Source: Patescibacteria group bacterium
Lineage (GTDB): Bacteria; Patescibacteriota; JACMRA01
NCBI GenBank assembly: GCA_029935375.1
Contig: JAOZKL010000018.1
Span: 1 to 14,983, forward strand
Length of the DNA: 14,983 nucleotides
Direction of reading: 5' to 3'
Below are positions 1 through 6,404 of the stretch, one piece after another (the stretch's first letter is position 1; every line of letters starts with the position of its first letter). Both the position numbers and the translations under genes were made by a program. The notes beneath the pieces were generated by a model. It was given only the letters and a program-made list of their open reading frames with translations. It did no database searches and was not told the origin of the DNA.

Positions 1-251
1 ATACAGAAATTGCAAAAAAAGTATACGAAACCTCTCCAGATTATGTTATATTAACAGGCAAAAGTTTTGCATTAATTACATATAAGGAGTTGCTAAGATT
101 AGGATTCTCTACAGATAATTTGATACTTGAAAAGCCTACAAACAAAGATAAGATAAGCAATAAACTCTCTGATATAATAAAAAAACCAGCCTGTATAATA
201 CTAGAAGGCTGGGGAGCAAAAAAATATAAAAAATCTATAGGATTAGAATAA
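1..251 (+). CDS. C-terminal fragment, possibly MurF-like Mur ligase (5' end outside window)
   Basis: An open frame starts at base 3 without a start codon in view and ends at TAA 249-251, giving the last 82 residues of a protein that begins left of the window. The segment has an alternating hydrophobic pattern (PDYVILTGKS, then KPACIILEGWG) that resembles the C-terminal Rossmann-like domain of UDP-MurNAc-tripeptide D-Ala-D-Ala ligases of the MurF type, where a 'D.VILVG' strand is followed later by an 'ILLEG' strand. MurF adds D-Ala-D-Ala to the peptidoglycan precursor in the cytoplasm. No catalytic residue lies in this fragment, so the family call is a guess from pattern; another Mur-type ligase is possible. 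The gene converges on the leftward gene at 243-596 and overlaps it by 9 bases, and it contains that gene's terminator hairpin (179-212). Confidence 0.5.
   Translation, partial: TEIAKKVYETSPDYVILTGKSFALITYKELLRLGFSTDNLILEKPTNKDKISNKLSDIIKKPACIILEGWGAKKYKKSIGLE
179..212 (-). terminator. Intrinsic terminator of the leftward small membrane protein gene, inside the opposing CDS
   Basis: Read on the minus strand there is a perfect 7-bp stem, CCAGCCT (212-206) with AGGCTGG (192-186), a 13-base loop, then seven T (185-179). On the plus strand the hairpin is followed by GGAGC rather than a T run, so it works only leftward. It lies 31 bases beyond the stop of the 243-596 gene and wholly within the coding end of the rightward gene. 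Confidence 0.8.
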
Positions 252-596
252 CCCAAAGAATTTTCTACTTCTCCTTCTCTTTTTACGCTTTGTTAAAAAA
301 GTAGGTGTTTTTGGCTTTTTCTTTTGGATAGACTTAAAATCAGGTTTTCTAATCTTTTTTATCTCTCCTTTCTTATTCTTTACAAAATAATATGTACCTG
401 CAGCGATACCTGCTATTCCAGCAGCGGCGGCACTAATGTTTCCAGCTTTTCGTAAGTTTTGATTTGTATAGAGACCTTCGTTTCTAACCTGAGAAACTTT
501 TCTATCTTTATCTAATTGATCTTTTTTCTTGATAATACCAGTAAAACCAAGTATACTCAAAATTGCAGAAACAAAAACAACAACAGCTGAAATCAT
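243..596 (-). CDS. Small membrane protein with two hydrophobic segments and a basic tail
   Basis: A 117-residue protein I do not recognise. It starts at ATG 596 and stops at TAA 243. Residues about 2-22 form a hydrophobic segment, residues about 53-72 (Ala/Gly-rich, ending TYYFV) form a second, and residues 73-117 are dominated by Lys and Arg, including a KRKKRRRSR stretch near the end. The likely picture is a hairpin membrane protein with both a charged connecting loop (23-52) and a strongly positive cytoplasmic tail that could touch nucleic acid or anionic lipid; that role is only inference. It has its own promoter (619-647) just after the RNase J stop and its own terminator (179-212), so it is probably a separate transcription unit. 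The stop end overlaps the converging upstream gene by 9 bases. Confidence 0.7.
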   Translation of the reverse strand: MISAVVVFVSAILSILGFTGIIKKKDQLDKDRKVSQVRNEGLYTNQNLRKAGNISAAAAGIAGIAAGTYYFVKNKKGEIKKIRKPDFKSIQKKKPKTPTFLTKRKKRRRSRKFFGLF

Positions 597-618
597 AATA
601 ACTTTTTATTCACTTTAG

Positions 619-647
619 ATAATATCACACTTTATATATATAGTCAA
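619..647 (-). promoter_or_regulatory. Sigma-70-type promoter for the 117-aa gene
   Basis: Minus strand -35 TTGACT (647-642), 17-base spacer, -10 TATTAT (624-619). The expected start site near 612 gives a leader of about 16 bases to the ATG at 596. The -35 box begins three bases after the RNase J stop codon. Confidence 0.65.
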
Positions 648-649
648 AC

Positions 650-2722
650 CTAAACCCTAACAACAACCGGAATAATCATTGGACTCTTCTCTGTTTTCTT
701 ATAAACAAGATTAGAAACTTCTGTCCTCATGGCTTTTCTCAATTCTGAGAAATATGTTTTTGATTGCGGATCTATATCTAATTTATCAAAACTAGTTTTT
801 ACTTCAGATTTTATATCTTCAAACAAATCTTTACTATTTTTCATATATACAAATCCTCTACTAATTATCTCAGGCCCGCTTACTAATTTTTTGGATTTAT
901 TCAATAACAAAACAAGAATCAAAGCACCTTCATTGTTCATAACCCTCCTCTCTTGTAATACAACTTCAGAAACAGCTCCTACACCACTGCCATCAACAAG
1001 ATAGTAATTATCTGTAATAACTTCATCAGTAACTACAACTTCGTTGTGTCTCATCTCAGTGATGCGGCCATTTGCACTAATAAGACAATGTTCTGGATCA
1101 ATTCCAGTTTCAGCTCCTAATTTAGCAGCCTTCTTCAACATGAAATGCTCACCATGAATCGGCTGTAAATAATCAGGCTTAGTTAAAGAAAACATTACTT
1201 TCAGATCCTCTTGTGAAGCATGTCCTGATACATGAATTGCAAATTCTGGTTTGTGATAGACATCGACACCTTTTTTTGTAAGCGCTGACATAAGATCTTG
1301 CACTGCAGTCTCATTTCCAGGAACTGGACTGCTAGAAAAAATCACAGAGTCCCCTCCTTGTAGTTTAATATCACGATGCTCGTCTCTGGCCATTCTACTA
1401 AGAGCTGCATTATCTTCTCCTTGAGAACCAGTTGATAAAACACAAACTTTCGATGGATCCATGCTTCCAATTTTTCTAATATCTATAACAAGGTCTGATG
1501 GAACCTTTACAATTCCAAGTTTGAACACAGCATTAAAATTTGTTACCATTGAACGACCCATTATCGCTAGCTTTCTACCTGTATTATGACATGCATTTAT
1601 GACATGTTGCATACGAGCTACATTACTAGCAAAGGTCGTAAGCAGTATTCTGCCATCACATTTTTCAAAAATACTGGCAATTTCCTTCTCTACTGCCTTT
1701 TCTGAAATAGTATAACCAGGTTTTAAAGCACCTAAAGCGTCAGTCATCAGTAATCTAACTCCTTCTCCACCAAGTTTTGCAAGCTTACCATAATCACTAG
1801 GTTTGTTATCAAATGGTGTGTGGTCAAATTTCCAATCTGTAGCATAAACTATTCTACCCATTGGAGTATCTATTGCAAGACCAAATGTACCAGGTGCAGT
1901 ATGATTTAAGTTTACAAAATCTATATCAAAAGCTCCAAGCTTTAATGGTTTATCTGGATCGATTATCTTAGCTATAAATTTATTATCCAATTTAAACTCT
2001 TGTAATCTATTTTTCAGTAGCTCAAGTGTAAATTCTGAAGCAAAAATAGGGATATTTCCAAGTTTTGGTAATATATATGGAGCTCCGCCAATATGATCCA
2101 AATGACCATGTGTGTATATAAGGCCCTTTATTTTATGTTTATTTTGTTCTAAATAGCTTGTATCTGGGATTATATAGTCAACACCAGGCCATCTGTCACC
2201 GCCACCAAATCCAAATCCAGTGTCAATAATAATAATATCATCTTTATACTCGATTGCAGTCATGTTTAAGCCAACTTCATTTAAGCCTCCCATCGGAATC
2301 ACTCTAACAGGCTCTGAACCATCAAAAGCAACTGGAGAATTTGAACCAAGAACCGACTCTATTTTCATCGGACCTAAAGACTTAACAGGTAAGTTAAGAT
2401 TACCCCTAGATGTTGCGGGATTCAACCTTCCAGGCTTACCATTAAAAACACCTCCAACATCACGACTAACCACATGGTGGCGACTTACGTATTTTGGCTT
2501 CTCTGACAATAACGCATCTTTACCGTTATTAGTTGGAGCTTGTACCCCCCTATTTCTATCGTTCCTACCCCCTCGTGAAGAAGGACGTTTTGTACTTGAA
2601 CTTCTACTGCTTGTAGTTGCTCTCGGAGATCTAACACTGCTTTTCTTAGAATAAGATGCATCTTGTGACCTTTCTGTTTTTTGAGATCCATTATCGGATC
2701 TACTTTTTTCTCTTGTAACCAT
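650..2722 (-). CDS. rnj: Ribonuclease J with a long basic N-terminal extension
   Basis: A 690-residue RNase J, a cytoplasmic metallo-beta-lactamase/beta-CASP nuclease that acts as endonuclease and 5'-3' exonuclease in mRNA decay and rRNA maturation. The core begins near residue 138 (VRVIPMGGLNEVGLN). Zinc-site residues are visible: HGHLDH at 205-210, H274, D296 and H523 (PIHGEH). Beta-CASP landmarks include TTFASNVARMQ (362-372), STGSQGE (430-436), SSSPVPGNE (463-471) and HVSGHASQEDLK (497-508). Two motifs are unusual: HTAPGT at 274 where HSIPDS is typical, and TDALGALKPGYT at 327 where SDSTNAERPGFT is typical. Residues 1 to about 137 are an extra Ser/Arg/Lys-rich, probably disordered region with an RGG at 50-52; ordinary RNase J is about 550 residues. 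Start ATG 2722 has no Shine-Dalgarno. It lies 191 bases after tRNA-Phe, on the same strand. Confidence 0.95.
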   Translation of the reverse strand: MVTREKSRSDNGSQKTERSQDASYSKKSSVRSPRATTSSRSSSTKRPSSRGGRNDRNRGVQAPTNNGKDALLSEKPKYVSRHHVVSRDVGGVFNGKPGRLNPATSRGNLNLPVKSLGPMKIESVLGSNSPVAFDGSEPVRVIPMGGLNEVGLNMTAIEYKDDIIIIDTGFGFGGGDRWPGVDYIIPDTSYLEQNKHKIKGLIYTHGHLDHIGGAPYILPKLGNIPIFASEFTLELLKNRLQEFKLDNKFIAKIIDPDKPLKLGAFDIDFVNLNHTAPGTFGLAIDTPMGRIVYATDWKFDHTPFDNKPSDYGKLAKLGGEGVRLLMTDALGALKPGYTISEKAVEKEIASIFEKCDGRILLTTFASNVARMQHVINACHNTGRKLAIMGRSMVTNFNAVFKLGIVKVPSDLVIDIRKIGSMDPSKVCVLSTGSQGEDNAALSRMARDEHRDIKLQGGDSVIFSSSPVPGNETAVQDLMSALTKKGVDVYHKPEFAIHVSGHASQEDLKVMFSLTKPDYLQPIHGEHFMLKKAAKLGAETGIDPEHCLISANGRITEMRHNEVVVTDEVITDNYYLVDGSGVGAVSEVVLQERRVMNNEGALILVLLLNKSKKLVSGPEIISRGFVYMKNSKDLFEDIKSEVKTSFDKLDIDPQSKTYFSELRKAMRTEVSNLVYKKTEKSPMIIPVVVRV

Positions 2723-2913
2723 AATAAATATGTTTGTTTTAATTTATAACTTTATAAATTACCAACTTTAGGAAAAATAAAATATTGAACGTATTAAAAA
2801 CAACAACAATATCTCTTCTAAAAGTATGAATATATATAGTAAAAACTTAAAAATAATCTAATCTTCTGGCGTTGCAATCTCCAATCATTGTTAGCAACCT
2901 TTAGTTATTGTAA

Positions 2914-2988
2914 TGGTGCCGAAGGACAGAATTGAACTGTCGACACGAGGCTCTTCAAGCCACTGCTCTACCACTGAGCTACTTCGGC
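2914..2988 (-). tRNA. tRNA-Phe (anticodon GAA)
   Basis: The minus strand folds into a 75-base cloverleaf. The acceptor stem GCCGAAG pairs fully with CTTCGGC, the D arm is GCTC/GAGC, and the anticodon loop TTGAAGA gives anticodon GAA. The T arm is GACAG/CTGTC with loop TTCAATT, and the discriminator A and the CCA end are both encoded. The anticodon stem GTGGC/GCCTC contains one T-T mismatch at positions 28-42. It sits 39 bases after rnpA and upstream of RNase J, and has its own plausible promoter (3013-3041). Confidence 0.95.
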
Positions 2989-3012
2989 AAAATGTAATAA
3001 ATCTTATATAAA

Positions 3013-3041
3013 AAGTTAAGTTATTTTTTATTTTTTGTCAA
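3013..3041 (-). promoter_or_regulatory. Candidate promoter for tRNA-Phe
   Basis: A consensus -35 TTGACA (3041-3036) lies inside the last codons of rnpA. A 17-base spacer separates it from TAACTT (3018-3013), which keeps the T1, A2 and T6 of the -10 consensus. The start site would be near 3006, about 17 bases before the mature tRNA 5' end. The same box pair and spacing occur upstream of rpmH. Read-through from rpmH-rnpA is an alternative. Confidence 0.45.
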
Positions 3042-3402
3042 CCTTCTTTTTTTGAGACATTTTTAAAGCTTTTATTAACCCAGGGAGAATATCAGCGCTA
3101 ACCTCAGATTGTTTTTTATGAAGAATATCAGAATTGGTTATATGTATAATACAACCAAAATTTTCTGGTAATTTGTCATTTTTATACAAATCTTCAAATA
3201 TTGCAGATACCTTTCTTTTGACACAAGTTCTGTCATGCATCTTTTTGAATATTTTTTTTGGTACGATAATCAATAATTTAAAATTTGATCCTCGCCTCTT
3301 ACTTAAAAGAACCTTTACCAAATCAGTATAAATCCTATAGCGAGTCTTGTAAGTAAGTTTTATAGATTCTGTATCAACTAACCTACTTTTTTTTGGTAAC
3401 AC
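3028..3402 (-). CDS. rnpA: Ribonuclease P protein component
   Basis: A 124-residue RnpA, the protein subunit that binds the catalytic RNase P RNA and helps it recognise the 5' leader of precursor tRNAs. The protein opens with MLPKKSRL, close to the usual 'LPKxxRL' start. The central basic helix (residues about 48-73, PKKIFKKMHDRTCVKRKVSAIF) corresponds to the RNR motif, with RT in place of the usual RN before KR. The length is normal for the family, with a Lys-rich C-terminus. The start codon is GTG (3402-3400), which gives the expected N-terminus. It follows rpmH by 35 bases, the classic bacterial rpmH-rnpA order, but here it is followed by tRNA-Phe and RNase J rather than yidC. Its stop region overlaps the candidate tRNA promoter. 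Confidence 0.93.
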   Translation of the reverse strand: MLPKKSRLVDTESIKLTYKTRYRIYTDLVKVLLSKRRGSNFKLLIIVPKKIFKKMHDRTCVKRKVSAIFEDLYKNDKLPENFGCIIHITNSDILHKKQSEVSADILPGLIKALKMSQKKKVDKK

Positions 3403-3437
3403 AAATAACTGTTTTATCTTTTAAAAAACGTGAAAAT

Positions 3438-3590
3438 CTATCTTCTTGTTCTAACTGCTAAGCTTTGTCTCTTCTTTAAACGACGACGTTTTAGAACAGC
3501 TTGACCTTTTTTTGTTTTCATTCTAGCTCTGAAACCACATTTACGACGTCTTTGTCTTTTTTTTGGTTGATATGTCTGCGTTGTCTTCAT
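3438..3590 (-). CDS. rpmH: 50S ribosomal protein L34
   Basis: A 50-residue protein starting at ATG 3590. The sequence TYQPKKRQRRRKCGFRARM followed by KTKKGQAVLKRRRLKKRQSLAV matches the L34 family pattern (T-Y-Q-P, then G-F-R-A-R-M, then a K/R-rich helix). L34 is a small, very basic protein of the large ribosomal subunit. A longer frame begins 42 bases upstream, but the added residues are not L34-like and would overlap the promoter region, so the internal ATG is chosen. No Shine-Dalgarno precedes it. It is first in the rpmH-rnpA unit and diverges from the reductase gene at 3715, with 124 bases between the two starts. Confidence 0.95.
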   Translation of the reverse strand: MKTTQTYQPKKRQRRRKCGFRARMKTKKGQAVLKRRRLKKRQSLAVRTRR

Positions 3591-3619
3591 ATTATTATAA
3601 TTTAATTTGTTACAAAAAG

Positions 3620-3648
3620 AAGTTAATAACAAAATTCATTTTTGTCAA
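3620..3648 (-). promoter_or_regulatory. Candidate promoter for rpmH-rnpA
   Basis: Consensus -35 TTGACA (3648-3643), 17-base spacer, TAACTT (3625-3620) as a weak -10 that keeps TAnnnT. The predicted start near 3613 gives a leader of about 23 bases. A TATAAT also occurs at 3599-3594, but it is only 3 bases from the ATG and has no -35 partner. Confidence 0.45.
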
Positions 3649-3714
3649 GATTTAGATTTTAAAAGACTTGCCAAGATGTTGTTTTTATATAAAAGTTTTT
3701 TAATTAAAAGAAAT

Positions 3715-4416
3715 ATGAAGAAAGAAATAGAATTTATTTTAACCAATAATGAGACAATAAGGGAGAAAGTGTATTTACTCACGTTTGAAACTGACAAACT
3801 AATAAAACACAGAGCTGGACAATATATAACTTTTGAAATCAAGGGGCAACAAAGAGCTTATTCAATACTGAAAACATGGGAGAATAATGAAAATAATTAT
3901 ATACAATTATTAATAAGCACGTGGCCTGGTGGAGTTGCATCACAGGAGTTTGAAAAAATTGATATAGGGCAAAAATTGATTGGATACGGCCCAATGGGTA
4001 GATTTGTATTGAAAAAAAACAATCTTAAAAAGGTTTTTATAGCAACAGGAACAGGGATTGTACCGTTGTTGGCCATGGCAAAAAGAGTAAAGGAACAAAA
4101 GCTAGATATAAATTTGAGATTCTACTTTGGTATTCGCAATGCATCAGAAGACTACCTTTCTGAGATGTTAAAAAAGCTTCAGGTTGGTTATAAAAATATA
4201 AAAAGACAGATATGCTGTAGTAAAGAGAATAAGACCCTAGAATCGCCATACAGACAAGGCAGGGTTACAGACGCTTTAAGGCATGACATACTAGATCAGG
4301 ATAATGAATGCGAATATTATATTTGTGGAAACCCGAAGATGGTGGAAGAGGTTGAAAAAATACTAAAAATTGATAAGCAGATCAGTGCTGACAATATACA
4401 CCTAGAAAAGTATTAA
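3715..4416 (+). CDS. FAD-dependent NAD(P)H oxidoreductase, ferredoxin reductase type
   Basis: A 233-residue soluble flavoprotein of the ferredoxin-NADP reductase superfamily, which moves electrons between NAD(P)H and a carrier through FAD. The FAD domain carries RAYS at 47-50 (the R-x-Y-S/T flavin motif), PGGVASQ at 71-77 and GPMG at 92-95. The nucleotide domain has ATGTGIVPLLAMAK at 110-123 and YICGNPKMVEEV at 202-213. There is no 2Fe-2S domain, so an electron partner must be separate; none is visible here. The frame is open from 3607, but ATG 3715 (MKKEIEFIL) fits the family N-terminus and leaves room for divergent promoters with rpmH. An A/T-rich TATATAAA at 3686-3693 could be its -10, without a good -35. 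Its stop shares TTAA with the converging gene, whose terminator lies in this coding end. Confidence 0.85.
   Translation: MKKEIEFILTNNETIREKVYLLTFETDKLIKHRAGQYITFEIKGQQRAYSILKTWENNENNYIQLLISTWPGGVASQEFEKIDIGQKLIGYGPMGRFVLKKNNLKKVFIATGTGIVPLLAMAKRVKEQKLDINLRFYFGIRNASEDYLSEMLKKLQVGYKNIKRQICCSKENKTLESPYRQGRVTDALRHDILDQDNECEYYICGNPKMVEEVEKILKIDKQISADNIHLEKY
4365..4395 (-). terminator. Candidate intrinsic terminator of the 4413-5378 gene, inside the reductase CDS
   Basis: On the minus strand ATTG (4395-4392) and AGCA (4389-4386) pair with TGCT (4379-4376) and CAAT (4372-4369). The hairpin has a small internal loop and a 6-base apical loop and runs into a TTTTT tract (4369-4365), with another T run shortly after. 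It is weaker than the hairpins at 179-212 and 9997-10019. Confidence 0.45.
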
Positions 4417-5378
4417 TCGATCTGATCTTTTAGATAATTACTTCTCAAACAAGAGATGTTTTCATAGTGTGCAATCTTTTTATTTGATAAATAATATGCA
4501 AAATCTAATACGACATCTATAATATTCTTTCCTTCCAAGAACTTGTATATATCATAATTGACTACAATTGAAGAGTCTGCAAAAAATACGTTACCATCAA
4601 CCATAGAAGGATTTAAAGGGGCGGAGGTTGTATTGCTAGAGAGACAAATTTGATTCTCTTGAGAAAACGTATCAAATGAAACTACTCCAGAACTAATTAA
4701 TGATATCGCACCTAGATCAAAATGTATTTCATCGTATCTATAAAGTTGCTGTTTTGACAGGCTCTCACTGTTAGTATTGACATAGACTATATAAAAAGGC
4801 TCCTTTCCTGTAAAAAAATCTAGTAAAAAACTTTTCTGATTAAATAGAAATTGATTTATATGCCAGAGCTGCATATCGAGCGATACAAAAGACTGATTAG
4901 TAATTAACTTTTTTTCTGTTTCCAAGTACAAAGACTCACTTTCTATAAAATAAGTACTTAACACTGTTGTAAAATTCTTCTCCAAAGTTGTAGAATTAGC
5001 AAGCTCTCCAGAAGAAAATCTATAACCTCTTAACTCATCCACAAGCTCCAACCATTTCAGATGTAGCTTTGCAGTATCAGAATCACCATTTTCCTCTAAA
5101 ATATTGATAAGGCTTTCTCTACTTTCTACAGTAGAGTCCCACATATTAGAATAAGATAATGATTGACCAGCCTGAGATGCGAAAGATGTTTTGGGGTTAT
5201 CTATTAAATAATTACCCAAAATCAGAAAAGTTGAAATAAATAATGTCAAAATTGTTATAAATCGACTTTTAACCTTTCTAATCTGACCATCAATGATATT
5301 GGGATTGATAATCCCACTATTTTGGAGGAGATTACGAACTAAAAAATTATTATATTTTTGCTTCTTCTGGATCTTCAC
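4413..5378 (-). CDS. Uncharacterised single-pass membrane protein with a large external domain
   Basis: A 321-residue protein I do not recognise. It has a basic N-terminal region (residues 1-39), one strongly hydrophobic segment (about 40-59, ITILTLFISTFLILGNYLI) and a roughly 260-residue domain that should lie outside the membrane. That domain is mixed helix and strand by appearance, rich in Ser/Asn/Leu, and has exactly two cysteines (NQIC and NISC), which could form a disulphide. The start is GTG 5378, the only plausible start. A well-formed promoter ends just 7 bases upstream, implying a leaderless mRNA. The gene diverges from the 5479 gene, whose product has the same layout and also has SFAS shortly after its membrane segment; common ancestry is possible but unproven. 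Its TAA stop overlaps the reductase TAA within one TTAA. Confidence 0.7.
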   Translation of the reverse strand: MKIQKKQKYNNFLVRNLLQNSGIINPNIIDGQIRKVKSRFITILTLFISTFLILGNYLIDNPKTSFASQAGQSLSYSNMWDSTVESRESLINILEENGDSDTAKLHLKWLELVDELRGYRFSSGELANSTTLEKNFTTVLSTYFIESESLYLETEKKLITNQSFVSLDMQLWHINQFLFNQKSFLLDFFTGKEPFYIVYVNTNSESLSKQQLYRYDEIHFDLGAISLISSGVVSFDTFSQENQICLSSNTTSAPLNPSMVDGNVFFADSSIVVNYDIYKFLEGKNIIDVVLDFAYYLSNKKIAHYENISCLRSNYLKDQID

Positions 5379-5385
5379 TAATAAT

Positions 5386-5414
5386 AGTATAACATAACTA
5401 TTTATAATTGTCTA
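5386..5414 (-). promoter_or_regulatory. Promoter for the 4413-5378 gene, apparently leaderless
   Basis: Minus strand -35 TAGACA (5414-5409), 17-base spacer, -10 TATACT (5391-5386). The GTG start at 5378 is 7 bases after the -10 box, which is where transcription itself should begin. Confidence 0.6.
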
Positions 5415-5445
5415 AACTAAAATCTTTTTTATGAATCATAAAATA

Positions 5446-5474
5446 TTGACTAGAGTTTTTTTTTAAGATATAAT
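5446..5474 (+). promoter_or_regulatory. Strong promoter for the 5479-7619 operon, apparently leaderless
   Basis: -35 TTGACT (5446-5451), 17-base spacer, perfect -10 TATAAT (5469-5474). The first ATG (5479) is only 4 bases after the -10 box, so the transcript would begin at or within the start codon. If transcription starts a few bases later, GTG 5503 (codon 9, in frame) would be the working start. Confidence 0.75.
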
Positions 5475-5478
5475 AATT

Positions 5479-6396
5479 ATGTATTCTGACACAAAAAAGA
5501 AAGTGACTAACTATAATACTTCAAAACAAGTGAAAACTTGTAATAAAATATACTGCTTAATCGCAGAAATAAAACAAGCAGCGTTGGTATTGATTGGGAT
5601 TGTTTGTATTGCAAGTGTATTGCTAATAACCAGCGGAAGTGCAAAAAGCGAACACAGGAACTCCTTTGCGTCAATGGATCAGTATAAATCACAAATATAT
5701 AATATACTCAACCGAATAGACCAAATGCCAAAAGAGAGTAATATAAATAATAAACAGGTATTGGGGGTTAAGATGAAAACTGATATAAACAAAAATGCAT
5801 ACAATCAATATATTGATCAAATAAACCACTTAGAGCAAGAAAGCAGTCAAATATACCAAGAATTAGGAAGTCAAAAAGATATAACTGGCGGGAAAGATGA
5901 ATTCAATAAAATGCTATCAGATCTGGACTCCTTCATAATAGACACTAAATTATATTATGAGAATTATTATATTTTCAATAACATTACAACTAATATACAA
6001 AATAAAAGTATAGAAATAATACAGAACGATCTGTTAACCTTAACAAATCAGATACCAGATCTTCATGAAGAAATAAACAAACTAAAAAGACTAGGAATTG
6101 CTGATGAAGACTGGATAAAAGAATTAGAAAACTTTACCAATAGTGTGACAGCAACTCAAATATCATTAGAAAATAGTGAGGAGATAGATAAAAATCTTAT
6201 AAATACTAAAAAATATTATCAAAAAGTTTTTCAACCTACATTTAAAACTGCCTACCTTTTAAAAAATATTGAAACAGCCAAATATGAGCTACTAATGGAA
6301 ATAGGTAATTTTGAACAATGGCAATCTAATTATATAAAATCTGAAAATAGCATGCGACTTGAATCTGGCAGCACAATAATCATAAAAAAAAGATAA
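5479..6396 (+). CDS. Uncharacterised membrane-anchored protein with a coiled-coil external domain
   Basis: A 305-residue protein I do not recognise. Residues 1-32 are polar and basic, residues about 33-53 form one membrane segment (AALVLIGIVCIASVLLI), and the remaining 250 residues are predicted to be outside the membrane. That part is charged, rich in Glu/Asn/Lys/Ile and free of cysteine, with long helical stretches that look coiled-coil-like (about 105-135 and 160-230). The layout suggests a membrane-anchored stalk or spacer, which is inference. The start could be ATG 5479 or GTG 5503, because the -10 box ends 4 bases before the ATG. It is followed after 8 bases by the YibE/F-like gene, so the two are very likely one operon, and it diverges from a protein of similar design. 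Confidence 0.7.
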   Translation: MYSDTKKKVTNYNTSKQVKTCNKIYCLIAEIKQAALVLIGIVCIASVLLITSGSAKSEHRNSFASMDQYKSQIYNILNRIDQMPKESNINNKQVLGVKMKTDINKNAYNQYIDQINHLEQESSQIYQELGSQKDITGGKDEFNKMLSDLDSFIIDTKLYYENYYIFNNITTNIQNKSIEIIQNDLLTLTNQIPDLHEEINKLKRLGIADEDWIKELENFTNSVTATQISLENSEEIDKNLINTKKYYQKVFQPTFKTAYLLKNIETAKYELLMEIGNFEQWQSNYIKSENSMRLESGSTIIIKKR

Positions 6397-6404
6397 TATA
6401 GTCT

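Noticed and set aside
41..256. Leftward frame of 71 codons at the left edge
   Set aside because: It lies antisense to an open rightward frame that runs from the edge to 251, and it overlaps the terminator and stop of the 243-596 gene; its composition is not protein-like.
2220..2654. Rightward 144-codon frame inside RNase J, and a second leftward frame at 2485-2691
   Set aside because: Both are shadows over the RNase J N-terminal extension, which is in frame with a clear nuclease core; neither has family motifs or initiation signals.
2870..2905. GTTGC/GCAAC inverted repeat after tRNA-Phe as a terminator
   Set aside because: The stem is 5 bp with an 18-base loop and no T run follows it on the minus strand.
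3591..3714. Upstream extensions of L34 (to 3632) and of the reductase (from 3607)
   Set aside because: The extra residues do not match the families and the extensions would overlap each other across a divergent promoter region.
4413..5378. DUF4012-type assignment for the single-pass protein
   Set aside because: The stretch TGKEPFYIVYVNTNSES faintly recalls the start of that domain, but the Arg-Pro-Gly-Gly motif is absent and the protein is too short.
5379..5478. Operator or palindrome for a regulator between the divergent membrane genes
   Set aside because: No clear inverted repeat beyond the promoter elements could be seen.
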